DNA of 64,000 nucleotides, taken from Actinokineospora iranica. GTDB taxonomy: Bacteria; Actinomycetota; Actinomycetes; Mycobacteriales; Pseudonocardiaceae. The position numbers were made by a program, and so were the translations under genes. The notes under the pieces are model-generated. The model was not told the origin of the DNA and searched no databases. It saw only the letters and a list, made by a program, of their open reading frames with translations. The DNA lies in assembly GCF_900101685.1 (NCBI RefSeq), contig NZ_FMZZ01000020.1:27432-91431 (forward strand), written 5' to 3'. Shown here piece after piece: positions 47,667 through 55,788 of the stretch (its first letter is position 1; each line of letters starts with the position of its first letter).

Positions 47667-48548
47667 ATGCCAAACCAGCTTCTCACCGTCGACGTGATCG
47701 CCCGCGAGGCGATTGCCACCCTGTACGAGCAGACCGTCATGGCCGGACTCGTGCACCGCGACTACGAAGGCGACTTCACCGGCAACAGCGGCGACACGAT
47801 CAGCATCCGCAAGCCCGCGACGTTCGTCGTGAACGAGTTCGACCGGCAGACCGGCATCGTTCTGCAGGACGCTCGGGAGACCTCGACCACGCTCACCCTC
47901 GACAAGATCCCCGACGTCAGTTTCGCCGTGACCTCGGAAGACTGGTCGATGCGGATCACCGACTTTTCCGAGCAGTTCCTCACCCCGGCAATGGAGGCCA
48001 TCAGCCAGTACGCCGACCGGCTCGTGCTCGGCCTACGCGCCGACGTCACCCAAACCGTCGAGTACGACCCCGTCGCGGCCAACGTCTCCGACGTGCTGCC
48101 CGCCGCGGGCAAGGTCCTCAACGACGCGAACGTGCCCCTTGCCGACCGGCGCGCGGTCGCCGACACCAGCCTGACGGCGTTGTTCCAGACCGACCCCCTG
48201 TTCACCCAGGCGCAGCAGGTAGGCGACGACGGAACCGCGCTACGCGAGGCGTCCATCGGGCGCAAACGCGGTTTCGACAACTACATGTCCCAGAACATCA
48301 AAGACGGCGTGTCGGTCGCGTTCCGGCGCGAGGCGTTCACCCTGGCAACCCGGACACTGCCACTCCCCCGCGGTATCGGCGCCGGACAGGGCTCGGTCGT
48401 GACCTACAAGGGCCTGGGTCTGCGGGTGATCTACGGCTACGACATGGCCAAGAAACAGGACGTCGTCAGCGTCGACTGCCTCATGGGCGTGAAGACCCTC
48501 GACCCCAAGCGCGCCGTACTGATCAAGCGGAAGGCCGCGACCCCGTGA
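47667..48548 (+). CDS. Major capsid protein (P22-like, HK97 fold)
   Basis: 293 residues from ATG at 47667. MPNQLLTVDVIAREAIATLYEQTVMAGLVHRDYEGDF and GDTISIRKPATFVV are the usual start of P22-coat-family capsids in actinophages. Further conserved parts are DVSFAVTSEDWSMRITDF and the C-terminal GVKTLDPKRAVLIK. Shell-forming protein. Confidence 0.93.
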   Translation: MPNQLLTVDVIAREAIATLYEQTVMAGLVHRDYEGDFTGNSGDTISIRKPATFVVNEFDRQTGIVLQDARETSTTLTLDKIPDVSFAVTSEDWSMRITDFSEQFLTPAMEAISQYADRLVLGLRADVTQTVEYDPVAANVSDVLPAAGKVLNDANVPLADRRAVADTSLTALFQTDPLFTQAQQVGDDGTALREASIGRKRGFDNYMSQNIKDGVSVAFRREAFTLATRTLPLPRGIGAGQGSVVTYKGLGLRVIYGYDMAKKQDVVSVDCLMGVKTLDPKRAVLIKRKAATP

Positions 48549-48811
48549 CCGCCTACCGCAACACCCGCACCGGAGAGGTTCACCGGCCCGAACCGGGCTC
48601 ATGGATGGCCGAGCGCCTCGACGCACTGCCGGGCATCTGGCACCCGGTCGAGGTCGCCGACGGTGCCGCGCAGCCCGCGGCGCGGCCCTCGCGCACAGCC
48701 CGCAAGGCCGAGTGGGTCGACCACGCGATGTCGCGCGGCTACCCGCGTGCCGACGCCGAGAGCCTCTCGCGCGACGACCTCGCGCGACTGTTCGACGACG
48801 ACCAGGACTAG
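48545..48811 (+). CDS. Small phage protein after capsid gene
   Basis: 88 residues, GTGA overlap with the capsid stop. N-terminal RNTRTGEVHRPEPGSWMAERLDALPGIWHPVE and a C-terminal helical motif (KAEWVDHAMSRGYPRADAESLSRDDLARLF) resembling a short SAP/HeH-like DNA-binding helix pair. Role unknown. Confidence 0.7.
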   Translation: MTAYRNTRTGEVHRPEPGSWMAERLDALPGIWHPVEVADGAAQPAARPSRTARKAEWVDHAMSRGYPRADAESLSRDDLARLFDDDQD

Positions 48812-48815
48812 CGCC

Positions 48816-49223
48816 GTGCGTGTCTACGCCACCACGGCCGACCTGGTCGCCTACGCGGGCGAGGCAGCGGTCAACGACGACTCGCCGCGGCTGCTCGCCC
48901 GCGCGTCTGAACGGGTCGATTCCCTGCTCGTCGCCGCCGTCTACGACGTCGACGCGCAGGGCAACCCGGTCGACGAGAAGGTGCGCAACGCCTTGCGTAG
49001 GGCGACGTGCGCCGTGGTCGAGTGGTGGGGCGAGACCGGCGACCCCGTCGGGGCCGGGGCGCAGTTCAGCGAGGCCGCGCTCGGCACCCTGCGACTCAAA
49101 CGCGCCGACACCGCCCCGTCCTCGGATGTCGGGCCGAGAGCCGTGCTCATCCTCGCGACGGCCGGGCTGCTCTCGCACGCCCCGCTCGCCCCCGACAGCA
49201 GAGCACTGCCCGGCAAGCCGTGA
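48816..49223 (+). CDS. Head-tail connector protein
   Basis: 135 residues from GTG at 48816. Mostly helical: YATTADLVAYAGEAAVNDDSPRLLARASERVDSLL then VRNALRRATCAVVEWWGETG, like gp6/gp15-type connectors that follow capsid genes. Confidence 0.8.
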   Translation: MRVYATTADLVAYAGEAAVNDDSPRLLARASERVDSLLVAAVYDVDAQGNPVDEKVRNALRRATCAVVEWWGETGDPVGAGAQFSEAALGTLRLKRADTAPSSDVGPRAVLILATAGLLSHAPLAPDSRALPGKP

Positions 49224-49230
49224 GGGGGCA

Positions 49231-49563
49231 GTGATCCCTTTGAAGATCCCCGCGGTTCTGCTCCCGCACACGATCACTTTGCGCCCGTTCATCGGCACCG
49301 GCCCCTACGGCGACGTGCACGGCGACCCGGTCGTCATCCGCCGCGCGTTCGTCGAGGACCGGCGCCGACTCGTCCGCTCGACCACCGGTGAGGAAGTCGT
49401 CAGCGAGACCACCGTGCGCACCCGCCCGCGTGAACACATCCCGGTCGGATCGCTGGTCACCGTCTGGGCAGAAACCCCGCATGAACGCACCGCACGCGTG
49501 ATCATCGCGGCACTGTTCGACCACCCGTCGAGCTGGACACACGTCGAGGTCGCACTCGCCTAA
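49231..49563 (+). CDS. Head closure (stopper) protein
   Basis: 110 residues from GTG at 49231. Beta-rich: HTITLRPFIGTGPYGDVHGDPVVIRRAFVEDRRRLVRSTTGEE and VGSLVTVWAETPHERTARVIIA match small head-closure proteins that bind the connector. Assigned by size, fold and order. Confidence 0.78.
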   Translation: MIPLKIPAVLLPHTITLRPFIGTGPYGDVHGDPVVIRRAFVEDRRRLVRSTTGEEVVSETTVRTRPREHIPVGSLVTVWAETPHERTARVIIAALFDHPSSWTHVEVALA

Positions 49564-49581
49564 CCGACCAGGGGGTGCGGC

Positions 49582-49950
49582 ATGGCGGTCGAGATCACCG
49601 GAAACGGCGGCATCCGCCTCGAATGGGACGGCTCCCGAGTCGACGAGATCGCCCGCCAGGGCGCCGCGCGTGGGCTCGGCCTGGGTGCCGAGCACGTGCG
49701 TGGGGTGTCGGTCGACCGGGCGCCGCTGGACACCGCGGCACTACGTAACTCGGCGACCGCGAGCGTCGATGCCGAGTCGCTGACCGCGGCCGTGTCCTAC
49801 GACACGCCGTATGCGGCGAGGCAGCACGAGGAACTCGACTACCACCACCGCACCGGCGGGCCGAAGTACCTCGAAAGCGCCCTAGCCAGCGAACGCGACG
49901 TCGTCGCCCGCCTGGTACAGGCGCAGATCCGGAAAGCGCTGGGCTCGTGA
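49582..49950 (+). CDS. Tail completion protein (HK97 gp10-like)
   Basis: 122 residues, ATG with GGGGG upstream. RAPLDTAALRNSATASVDAESLTAAVSYDTPYAARQHEELDYHHRTGGPKYLESAL is the hallmark region of gp10-like/minor capsid proteins with conserved PYA..QHE and KYLE. Confidence 0.85.
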   Translation: MAVEITGNGGIRLEWDGSRVDEIARQGAARGLGLGAEHVRGVSVDRAPLDTAALRNSATASVDAESLTAAVSYDTPYAARQHEELDYHHRTGGPKYLESALASERDVVARLVQAQIRKALGS

Positions 49951-50381
49951 GCTGGACAGCCCGGCTCGCGCACGGGCTCGCCGAGCTGCTCGCCGACGCC
50001 GGGGTCGCGCTCTACCGGCCGACCGGGGTCTACCGCGGCGACGAGGTCGGCATCGTCCTCGGGACCGTGCCCGCGGCGCCGTCGAGCGTGCTCGTGCTCA
50101 CCCCGTACCCGCTGGCCGACGACGTCGACCAGGCCGACAGCGTGCTCGGCCTACAGGTCCGCGCCCGCGCCGCCGGACCGGACCCCCGCCCGGCGCTCGA
50201 CCTGCTCGACGCCGTGTTCGACGAGCTGCACGGCGCGACACACCTCAACCTCGGCGGCGCCTTGGTCCACCTCGCCCAACGCACCGCATCCGTGCCCCTG
50301 AGCCGCGACCAGAACGACCGCTACGAGCACGCCGACACCTACCAACTCACGGCCCACCGACCCACCCGATACCGCAGCTAG
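49947..50381 (+). CDS. Tail terminator protein
   Basis: 144 residues, overlapping the previous stop by four bases. LAHGLAELLADAGVALYRP and ALDLLDAVFDELHGATHLNLGGALV match tail-terminator/minor capsid proteins in this gene position. Caps the tail tube. Confidence 0.8.
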   Translation: MSWTARLAHGLAELLADAGVALYRPTGVYRGDEVGIVLGTVPAAPSSVLVLTPYPLADDVDQADSVLGLQVRARAAGPDPRPALDLLDAVFDELHGATHLNLGGALVHLAQRTASVPLSRDQNDRYEHADTYQLTAHRPTRYRS

Positions 50382-50392
50382 GAGGCTGCCCG

Positions 50393-50866
50393 ATGGCTCT
50401 ACGTTCTTTGCTGGCAAAGGATTGGGCGCTCGAAGTGGACACCCGCACCGGAGACGCCACCGCTCCCCAGTGGACGCGCGTCAACGGCTTGACCAGCTTC
50501 ACCGAGACCACCGACGACAACACCGAGGACGACGGCGATTTCGACTCCGACGGCTGGGGATCGACCGTTGTCACCCAACGCACGTGGTCGATCGAGGCCG
50601 AGGGCAAGCGCAAGCGCACCGACGCGCAGGCATTCACCCCCGACCCCGGACAGGAAGCCATCCGCAAGGCCGGGCGCGTTGTCGGGTTCGCCGCCAACAT
50701 TCGCGTGCGCTGGTATCGACGCGACGGTTCCCCGGACGCCTACGAAGGGACCGCGACCGTATCGGGGTTCACCAAGGGCGGCGCCGTGACCGATCTCGAA
50801 CCGTTCAACTTTACACTCAATGGGCAAGGCCAACCTAACGAAATTACAAGCCCTACTCTCGATTAA
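50393..50866 (+). CDS. Major tail (tube) protein
   Basis: 157 residues. Beta-rich; TRVNGLTSFTETTDDNTEDDGDFDSDGWGS is typical of actinophage tail tube proteins, followed by RTWSIEAEGKRKR and a terminal strand VTDLEPFNFTLNGQG. The 3' end marks an abrupt drop in GC. Confidence 0.88.
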   Translation: MALRSLLAKDWALEVDTRTGDATAPQWTRVNGLTSFTETTDDNTEDDGDFDSDGWGSTVVTQRTWSIEAEGKRKRTDAQAFTPDPGQEAIRKAGRVVGFAANIRVRWYRRDGSPDAYEGTATVSGFTKGGAVTDLEPFNFTLNGQGQPNEITSPTLD

Positions 50867-50894
50867 ACACTATTGAAAAGATTCGATTTGTCCG

Positions 50895-51935
50895 CTATAG
50901 CGACACCACCTCGATCGCACGAAGAATGAGACGCGGACAAATATCCAAAGCCAAGTCTTGCGCAAGCTCAAGCGATACAGCATCGGCGCTACGGTCGATC
51001 GTTAGATATTCAACCCAACTCGCCGGTGAGTAGCGCGCCAACATTGAGAGCGCAAAAAGTACAGCCCACCAAGAAATTAGTGGATGCAACGGTAAGTTGC
51101 CACCCGCCACGGAAGGGAACACAAACAAATCCTTCTGATCTCGATACGCAATCGTGAGCCGAGCCAGAAGTGCCGAGAAGTCGCGATCTTTCGGTATCGG
51201 CCACGTTCTCACCGTAGTAAATAGACCGGGTATTTCGTTAAAATATACTCCACCATCAACTTTTGACGAAGAGCGCAACGCCGGATAGTTTCCAAGAAAG
51301 TCTTCCACGCCTTCCGGACTATCTACCGACACAGCTTCATGTAGCACCTCCGAGGTGACCGTGAAGGAAATATACTTGCTATCATGAGCGAGCGGATGCT
51401 GCTGAAGGTGTAACGGAGGAAACCCTGGTTCCGACGAACTAAGCGGGTGATGCGTCAGTTCGGGGATTGCTTGCCAAAACTTCCCAAGCGTCACACCGTC
51501 ACCCAATGTCGACGAGTTTAATACTCGCGCAAGAGTGACAAAGCTCCCTCCCTTTGTGTCTGCAAACTCAAGCGCGCTCAATCCCGGGCGATCATCGAGA
51601 TTGGTCTGCCGTATGCCATGACCACGAAGAAGATAGCTCTTCTCATCGAGCGAACGAGCGGCGGCGGCAATGGCGCGCCCGGCTTGGCTAAGGCCATAGA
51701 AGAGCAGGAGCGGACGACTAGCCCAATCCACTTTTGAAGCTGCGGAAAACAACTGTTGAGCTTGTTCGAGAGAGGCGCTAAAAACTTCGCGCCTCTCTCC
51801 AGTTACTGCCAGTCCTGGAGGATTATGACGAAAGCTTCTAATCTGTCTCCAGACTGCGTCTAGCGGCGCCCTCGATAGAGAGCCATGCGTCGGCATCCCA
51901 CTAACAGCAAACCCGAAGGGCGACCCTGAATACAT
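50895..51935 (-). CDS. YaaC-like protein, low-GC cargo gene
   Basis: 346 residues, ATG at 51935, antisense to the tail operon. VWRQIRSFRHNPPG ... SLEQAQQLFSAASKVDWASRPLLLFYGLSQAGRAIAAAARS is the characteristic start of YaaC-family proteins; later LLHEAV-like helices and HPLISWWAVLFALSMLARYSPASWVEYL complete the family pattern. Base composition is near 50% GC with many A/T-ending codons, unlike its neighbours, so it is a recent import. YaaC proteins have no settled function; the setting (prophage cargo between tail genes) suggests defence or superinfection exclusion, which is inference. Confidence 0.85.
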   Translation of the reverse strand: MYSGSPFGFAVSGMPTHGSLSRAPLDAVWRQIRSFRHNPPGLAVTGERREVFSASLEQAQQLFSAASKVDWASRPLLLFYGLSQAGRAIAAAARSLDEKSYLLRGHGIRQTNLDDRPGLSALEFADTKGGSFVTLARVLNSSTLGDGVTLGKFWQAIPELTHHPLSSSEPGFPPLHLQQHPLAHDSKYISFTVTSEVLHEAVSVDSPEGVEDFLGNYPALRSSSKVDGGVYFNEIPGLFTTVRTWPIPKDRDFSALLARLTIAYRDQKDLFVFPSVAGGNLPLHPLISWWAVLFALSMLARYSPASWVEYLTIDRSADAVSLELAQDLALDICPRLILRAIEVVSL

Positions 51936-52016
51936 TCCGCCATCCTTTCACTCATTTTGCATCCACTTATCCACTACGTCAATTCCTGCCCGTAGCATCC
52001 CATCGGAAGGTTCAAG

Positions 52017-52514
52017 ATGCCATTTCGTGACTTGGGTGAGCTGCTCGACGCCGGGCTCAAGCTCCCGATCCGGGGCAAGGTCTACACCGTTCCGCCGGTC
52101 GACGCCGAGACCGGCCTGCGGCTGCAACGGCTCGCCGAGATCGCGGCGCAGGTTGCCGACGCCGCGGAGAACGGCGAGTCGCTCGACGGGGTCGTGCTCG
52201 ATGACGCCGCCGAGGTCGACCTGTACCGCGACGCGCTCGGCGCCGCCTACGACGAAATGCTCGCCGACCGGGTGCCGTGGCCTGCGCTGAAACTGGCCGG
52301 AGTCACCGCCTGGCTCGACGCCGCGGTGTCCCGTGAGGCCGCCGAGGCGTATTGGAACGCGGCAGGCTCCCCGGAAGCCTCGGCCGGGAATCGGGCGACA
52401 CGCCGAACGGCGGCCCGATCGACCCGGCAACCGGCATCCGCGAGTGGTACGACCCGCACCCGCAAGGCCACCACGGCGAAGACAGCGTCGGGCACACGTG
52501 GGCGGAAATCCTAG
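52017..52514 (+). CDS. Tail assembly chaperone (first frame)
   Basis: 165 residues. PFRDLGELLDAGLKLPIRGKVYTVPPVDAETGLRLQRL is the usual beginning of actinophage tail chaperones (gpG-like), with a helical middle and a C-terminal Thr/Arg/Ala-rich tail that looks like out-of-frame reading. Located just before the tape measure gene, where most siphophages use a -1 frameshift to add the gpT part. Confidence 0.9.
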   Translation: MPFRDLGELLDAGLKLPIRGKVYTVPPVDAETGLRLQRLAEIAAQVADAAENGESLDGVVLDDAAEVDLYRDALGAAYDEMLADRVPWPALKLAGVTAWLDAAVSREAAEAYWNAAGSPEASAGNRATRRTAARSTRQPASASGTTRTRKATTAKTASGTRGRKS

Positions 52515-52684
52515 AACGGTGGTCGCTGGTCGAGGCTGACCTGCACGAGGTCTACGGGGTCGACGTCGAGTCGGGTGTCTTGCGTGCCCGGTCGTGGCGT
52601 TGGCTGCGTGTTCGCATCGTCGGGTTGCTCTCGTGCGAGTCCCGGCTCGCTCGCGCCCTCGCACCTCCCGAACAGCGTCGCTGA
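52352..52684 (+). CDS. Tail assembly chaperone, frameshift extension (gpT-like)
   Basis: Open in the -1 frame relative to the chaperone from about 52340 to 52684. The meaningful part is PIDPATGIREWYDPHPQGHHGEDSVGHTWAEILERWSLVEADLHEVYGVD, a conserved-looking domain, while frame 0 over the same DNA is low-complexity. Most likely made only as a fusion by slippage between 52365 and 52400 (candidate run CCCCGGAAG at 52369-52377, not a perfect heptamer). The nominal TTG at 52352 is not a real start. Confidence 0.75.
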   Translation: MERGRLPGSLGRESGDTPNGGPIDPATGIREWYDPHPQGHHGEDSVGHTWAEILERWSLVEADLHEVYGVDVESGVLRARSWRWLRVRIVGLLSCESRLARALAPPEQRR

Positions 52685-52720
52685 CCGGCGCTGATCAGCA
52701 CGCCTCGGGGGTGATCCCCT

Positions 52721-54919
52721 GTGGCGCTGACGATCGGCGAGTTGACCGGGTATCTGCGGATCGACGCCTCGGCGTGGCGGCGCGGGCTCGGTGACGCGCG
52801 GGCGGCGCTCAGGCGCGTCGCGCGGGACTCGGCGAGCGACCTCGACAGCTTGGCCGAGGGTGCCCGGTCCGCGGGCACGCGGGCGGGGCAGGCGTTCGTC
52901 GGGCTGGCCCTGTCGATCGCCAAGGTTGCGGGCGCCATCGCCACCGCTCAAGGCGCGATCCCCGTGATCGTGGCCATGGGCGGGGCGCTGGCCGTGCTGC
53001 CCGCGATCGGGGTCGCGGTCAAGGTCGGGATGTTCGCCGCTCAGGTGGGCATGACCGGGTTCGGCGACGCGCTCGCCGCGGTCGACGACCCCGCCGCGTT
53101 CGCCGAGAGCCTCGGCAAGCTGTCCCCGGCGGCGCGCGAGACCGCGGTCGCCGTGCGCGACCTGGCGCCCGCGTGGCGGGAGGTGCAGCGGGCGACGCAG
53201 CAAGCCTTGTTCGCCGGGGTCGCCGAGCAGGTGCGGGAGTTGGGCGGGGCGTATCTGCCTGTCTTGAAAACCGGGCTGTCCGGGATCACGACCGAGTTCA
53301 ACAGCGCCGCCCGCGGCACGGGCGCGTTCTTGGGGCAGTCGCAGCAGGTCGCGACGGTCGGCGGGATTTTCGGCAACGTCCGCGCCGCGATCGGCGAGAC
53401 GACCTCGGCCGTCCCGGCGCTGGTGTCGATCCTGCTCGACCTGGTCGCGGTCGGCTCGGAGTTCTTGCCGAACCTCTCGGGTGGGTTCGGCGACGCTGCG
53501 CAGCGGGCCGCGGAGTTCGTGCGCGCCGCCCGCGAGAGCGGACGGTTGCAGGAATGGATGTCGTCGGGGCTGTCGACGCTCGGCGACCTGGGCAAGGTTT
53601 TCGGGAACCTGTTCGCCATCGTCCGCAGTGTGTTCGGCGGGCTCGACACCGGCGGGGTGTCGCTGCTCGACACGCTGCTGCGGGTCACCGGTGGCGTGCG
53701 GGAGTTCCTGGAGTCGTTCGAGGGGCAGCAGGCGCTCGCCGCGCTCGGCGAGCTGCTCGGCACCGTGTCCACAGTGGTCACGTCGGTTCTGTTGACCGCG
53801 CTACGGCAACTCGCGCCCGTGGTCGTGGCCTTGGCGCCGGGATTCGCGCAACTGGCGACACAACTCGGTTCGAGCCTCACCTCGGCGCTGACCGCGGTCG
53901 GGCCGTTGCTGTTGGGCCTGGCAGGGTTTCTCTCGGCCAACGCCGGATGGCTTGGGCCGCTCGCGATCGGCCTTTACGCTGCCGCGCAAGCGTTCGGCAT
54001 CGTCTCGACCGCGGTGCGCGTGTTGAACGTGATCAGCTCGGCGAACCCCTGGGCGCTGATCATCGCCGGGACGATCGCGCTCGCGACGCTGATCGTGACC
54101 AACTGGGACACGATCACCTCGGCCGTGGGCGCCGCGTGGGATTGGCTGGTGAACGCCGGTAAAGCGGCGTGGGAGTGGATCGTGGGCGTGGTCCGCGGCG
54201 CGGTCGACTTCCTCGTCGGGCTGTTTCTCAACTGGACATTGCCGGGTTTGATCATCAAGCATTGGGATTCGATCGTCGCGGGTGTGCGGGCCGCGGTTCG
54301 GTGGGTGCTCGACGCCGTCGGGTGGCTGGGGCAGCTTCCAGGGCGCGTGGGCGCCTGGTTCGGTCAGGTCAAGGACTGGATCGTTCGCAAGTGGACAGAG
54401 GCTGTCGACTGGGTGCGTGGTGTCCCGGGTCGGGTCCTCGACGCGCTCGGCAACCTGGGAAGCCTGCTGGTCAATGCCGGGGCCGACATCATTCGCGGGC
54501 TGATCAACGGTTTCGGGTCGCTGGCGGGCGCGATCAAGGACAAGTTGCTGGGGTTGGTCCGGGGCGCGTGGGATGCGGTGCTGGACTTCTTCGGCATCGC
54601 CTCGCCGTCGCGGTTGGCCGCGCGTGCGGGTGAGCACGTGGGCGAGGGGCTCGTCATCGGGTTGGGCCGCATGTCCGGCGCGGTGAACCGCGCTTTCCTC
54701 GACATGGCGGCGGTTCCGCCGATTCCGAGGGTGGTCGTTCCCGCGCCGCGGGTCGCCGGAATGTCCGGGGCGGGCTGGGCGGGCAGTCTCGCCCCGTTCG
54801 ATGCCCGGGGCACGGGTGGCCCGGTTGTGCATGTGACCAACCACTATCCGCAGGCCGAGCCGACCTCGACCACGGTCAACCGCGGGTTGCAGTACGCCGG
54901 GGCGCTGGGGGTGATCTAG
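52721..54919 (+). CDS. Tape measure protein
   Basis: 732 residues from GTG at 52721 with GGGGGTGAT upstream. Helical and hydrophobic throughout, with glycine/alanine-rich membrane-like segments (IPVIVAMGGALAVLPAIGVAVKVGMFA; VVALAPGFAQLATQL) and Trp-rich repeats at about 470-560 (WDTITSAVGAAWDWLVNAGKAAWEWI). Sets tail length; 732 residues at about 0.15 nm each implies a tail of roughly 110 nm. No lysin domain seen. Confidence 0.93.
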   Translation: MALTIGELTGYLRIDASAWRRGLGDARAALRRVARDSASDLDSLAEGARSAGTRAGQAFVGLALSIAKVAGAIATAQGAIPVIVAMGGALAVLPAIGVAVKVGMFAAQVGMTGFGDALAAVDDPAAFAESLGKLSPAARETAVAVRDLAPAWREVQRATQQALFAGVAEQVRELGGAYLPVLKTGLSGITTEFNSAARGTGAFLGQSQQVATVGGIFGNVRAAIGETTSAVPALVSILLDLVAVGSEFLPNLSGGFGDAAQRAAEFVRAARESGRLQEWMSSGLSTLGDLGKVFGNLFAIVRSVFGGLDTGGVSLLDTLLRVTGGVREFLESFEGQQALAALGELLGTVSTVVTSVLLTALRQLAPVVVALAPGFAQLATQLGSSLTSALTAVGPLLLGLAGFLSANAGWLGPLAIGLYAAAQAFGIVSTAVRVLNVISSANPWALIIAGTIALATLIVTNWDTITSAVGAAWDWLVNAGKAAWEWIVGVVRGAVDFLVGLFLNWTLPGLIIKHWDSIVAGVRAAVRWVLDAVGWLGQLPGRVGAWFGQVKDWIVRKWTEAVDWVRGVPGRVLDALGNLGSLLVNAGADIIRGLINGFGSLAGAIKDKLLGLVRGAWDAVLDFFGIASPSRLAARAGEHVGEGLVIGLGRMSGAVNRAFLDMAAVPPIPRVVVPAPRVAGMSGAGWAGSLAPFDARGTGGPVVHVTNHYPQAEPTSTTVNRGLQYAGALGVI

Positions 54920-55788
54920 TGGCGACCTACACCGTCGATGGTGTGCCGCTGGATCATCCTGCCGGGTGCTGGAAACTGCTTGCCGCGACACAGGTTCGCC
55001 CGTTGCCGGGTGCGCGTGGGGCGTCGGTGGCCGTGCCCGGTCGCCCGGGTGAGCTGCCGCTCGTCGGGGCGGATGTCGAGGCGACCACGGTCGGGCTCTC
55101 CCTCGGCGTCACCGGGGCGAGTCCCGTCGGTGTCGACCAGGGCGCCGCGGGGCTCGACGCGAACCTGCAGGCGCTCTACGGGTTGTTCGGGGTGCGGCAC
55201 CGGCTGCTCGACGTCCGGTACATCCCGGCCCTGGGTGCGGCCGAGGTCGGCGCCGAGGCCACGGTGACCGCGGCGTCCGAACCGCAGGTGTGGATGGGGG
55301 CCGCCCGCGCCCGCCTGGCCGTGGTGCTGCGCGTCCCCGGCGTGTTCTGGCGCGATGTCTCCCCCTCGACCTGGTCGACAAGGACTCTCGGCGCACCGGT
55401 GCGGGTGAGCGCGCTCGACGGGTCGACCGCGCCGGTTCTCGACGCGGTTTTGCGCGTCACCGGACCGGTGACCGGGCTGCGGATCACCGACACTGTCACC
55501 GGCGGGTGGCTGTCCTACCCGGTCACGTTGCCCGCGGGGCGGGCGCTGCGCGTCCACTGCGGACGCATGGACGCCCACGAAGCCGCCTCGATCACCTGGG
55601 ACGGGACAGCGGCGAACGCGACCGGCCGTGTCGTCACCGGCGGCCCGGGATCGGGGTTCCGGTTCCTGGCGCTGACCCCGCGCCCGGTGACATCCGTGCA
55701 CGACCGTGGTGTGCAGGTGCTCGTCCAGGGCGCCGACACCACCGACGCGACGCTCGTCGAACTGCGGGCAAGGAGAGCGTTTCTATGA
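54919..55788 (+). CDS. Distal tail protein (Dit)
   Basis: 289 residues, GTG sharing a base with the tape measure stop (TAGTG). N-terminal belt domain (VDGVPLDHPAGCWKLLAATQVRPLPGARGASVAVPGRPGELPL) and a C-terminal galectin-like domain with VTGPVTGLRITDTVTGGWLSY match Dit proteins following tape measures. Confidence 0.85.
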   Translation: MATYTVDGVPLDHPAGCWKLLAATQVRPLPGARGASVAVPGRPGELPLVGADVEATTVGLSLGVTGASPVGVDQGAAGLDANLQALYGLFGVRHRLLDVRYIPALGAAEVGAEATVTAASEPQVWMGAARARLAVVLRVPGVFWRDVSPSTWSTRTLGAPVRVSALDGSTAPVLDAVLRVTGPVTGLRITDTVTGGWLSYPVTLPAGRALRVHCGRMDAHEAASITWDGTAANATGRVVTGGPGSGFRFLALTPRPVTSVHDRGVQVLVQGADTTDATLVELRARRAFL

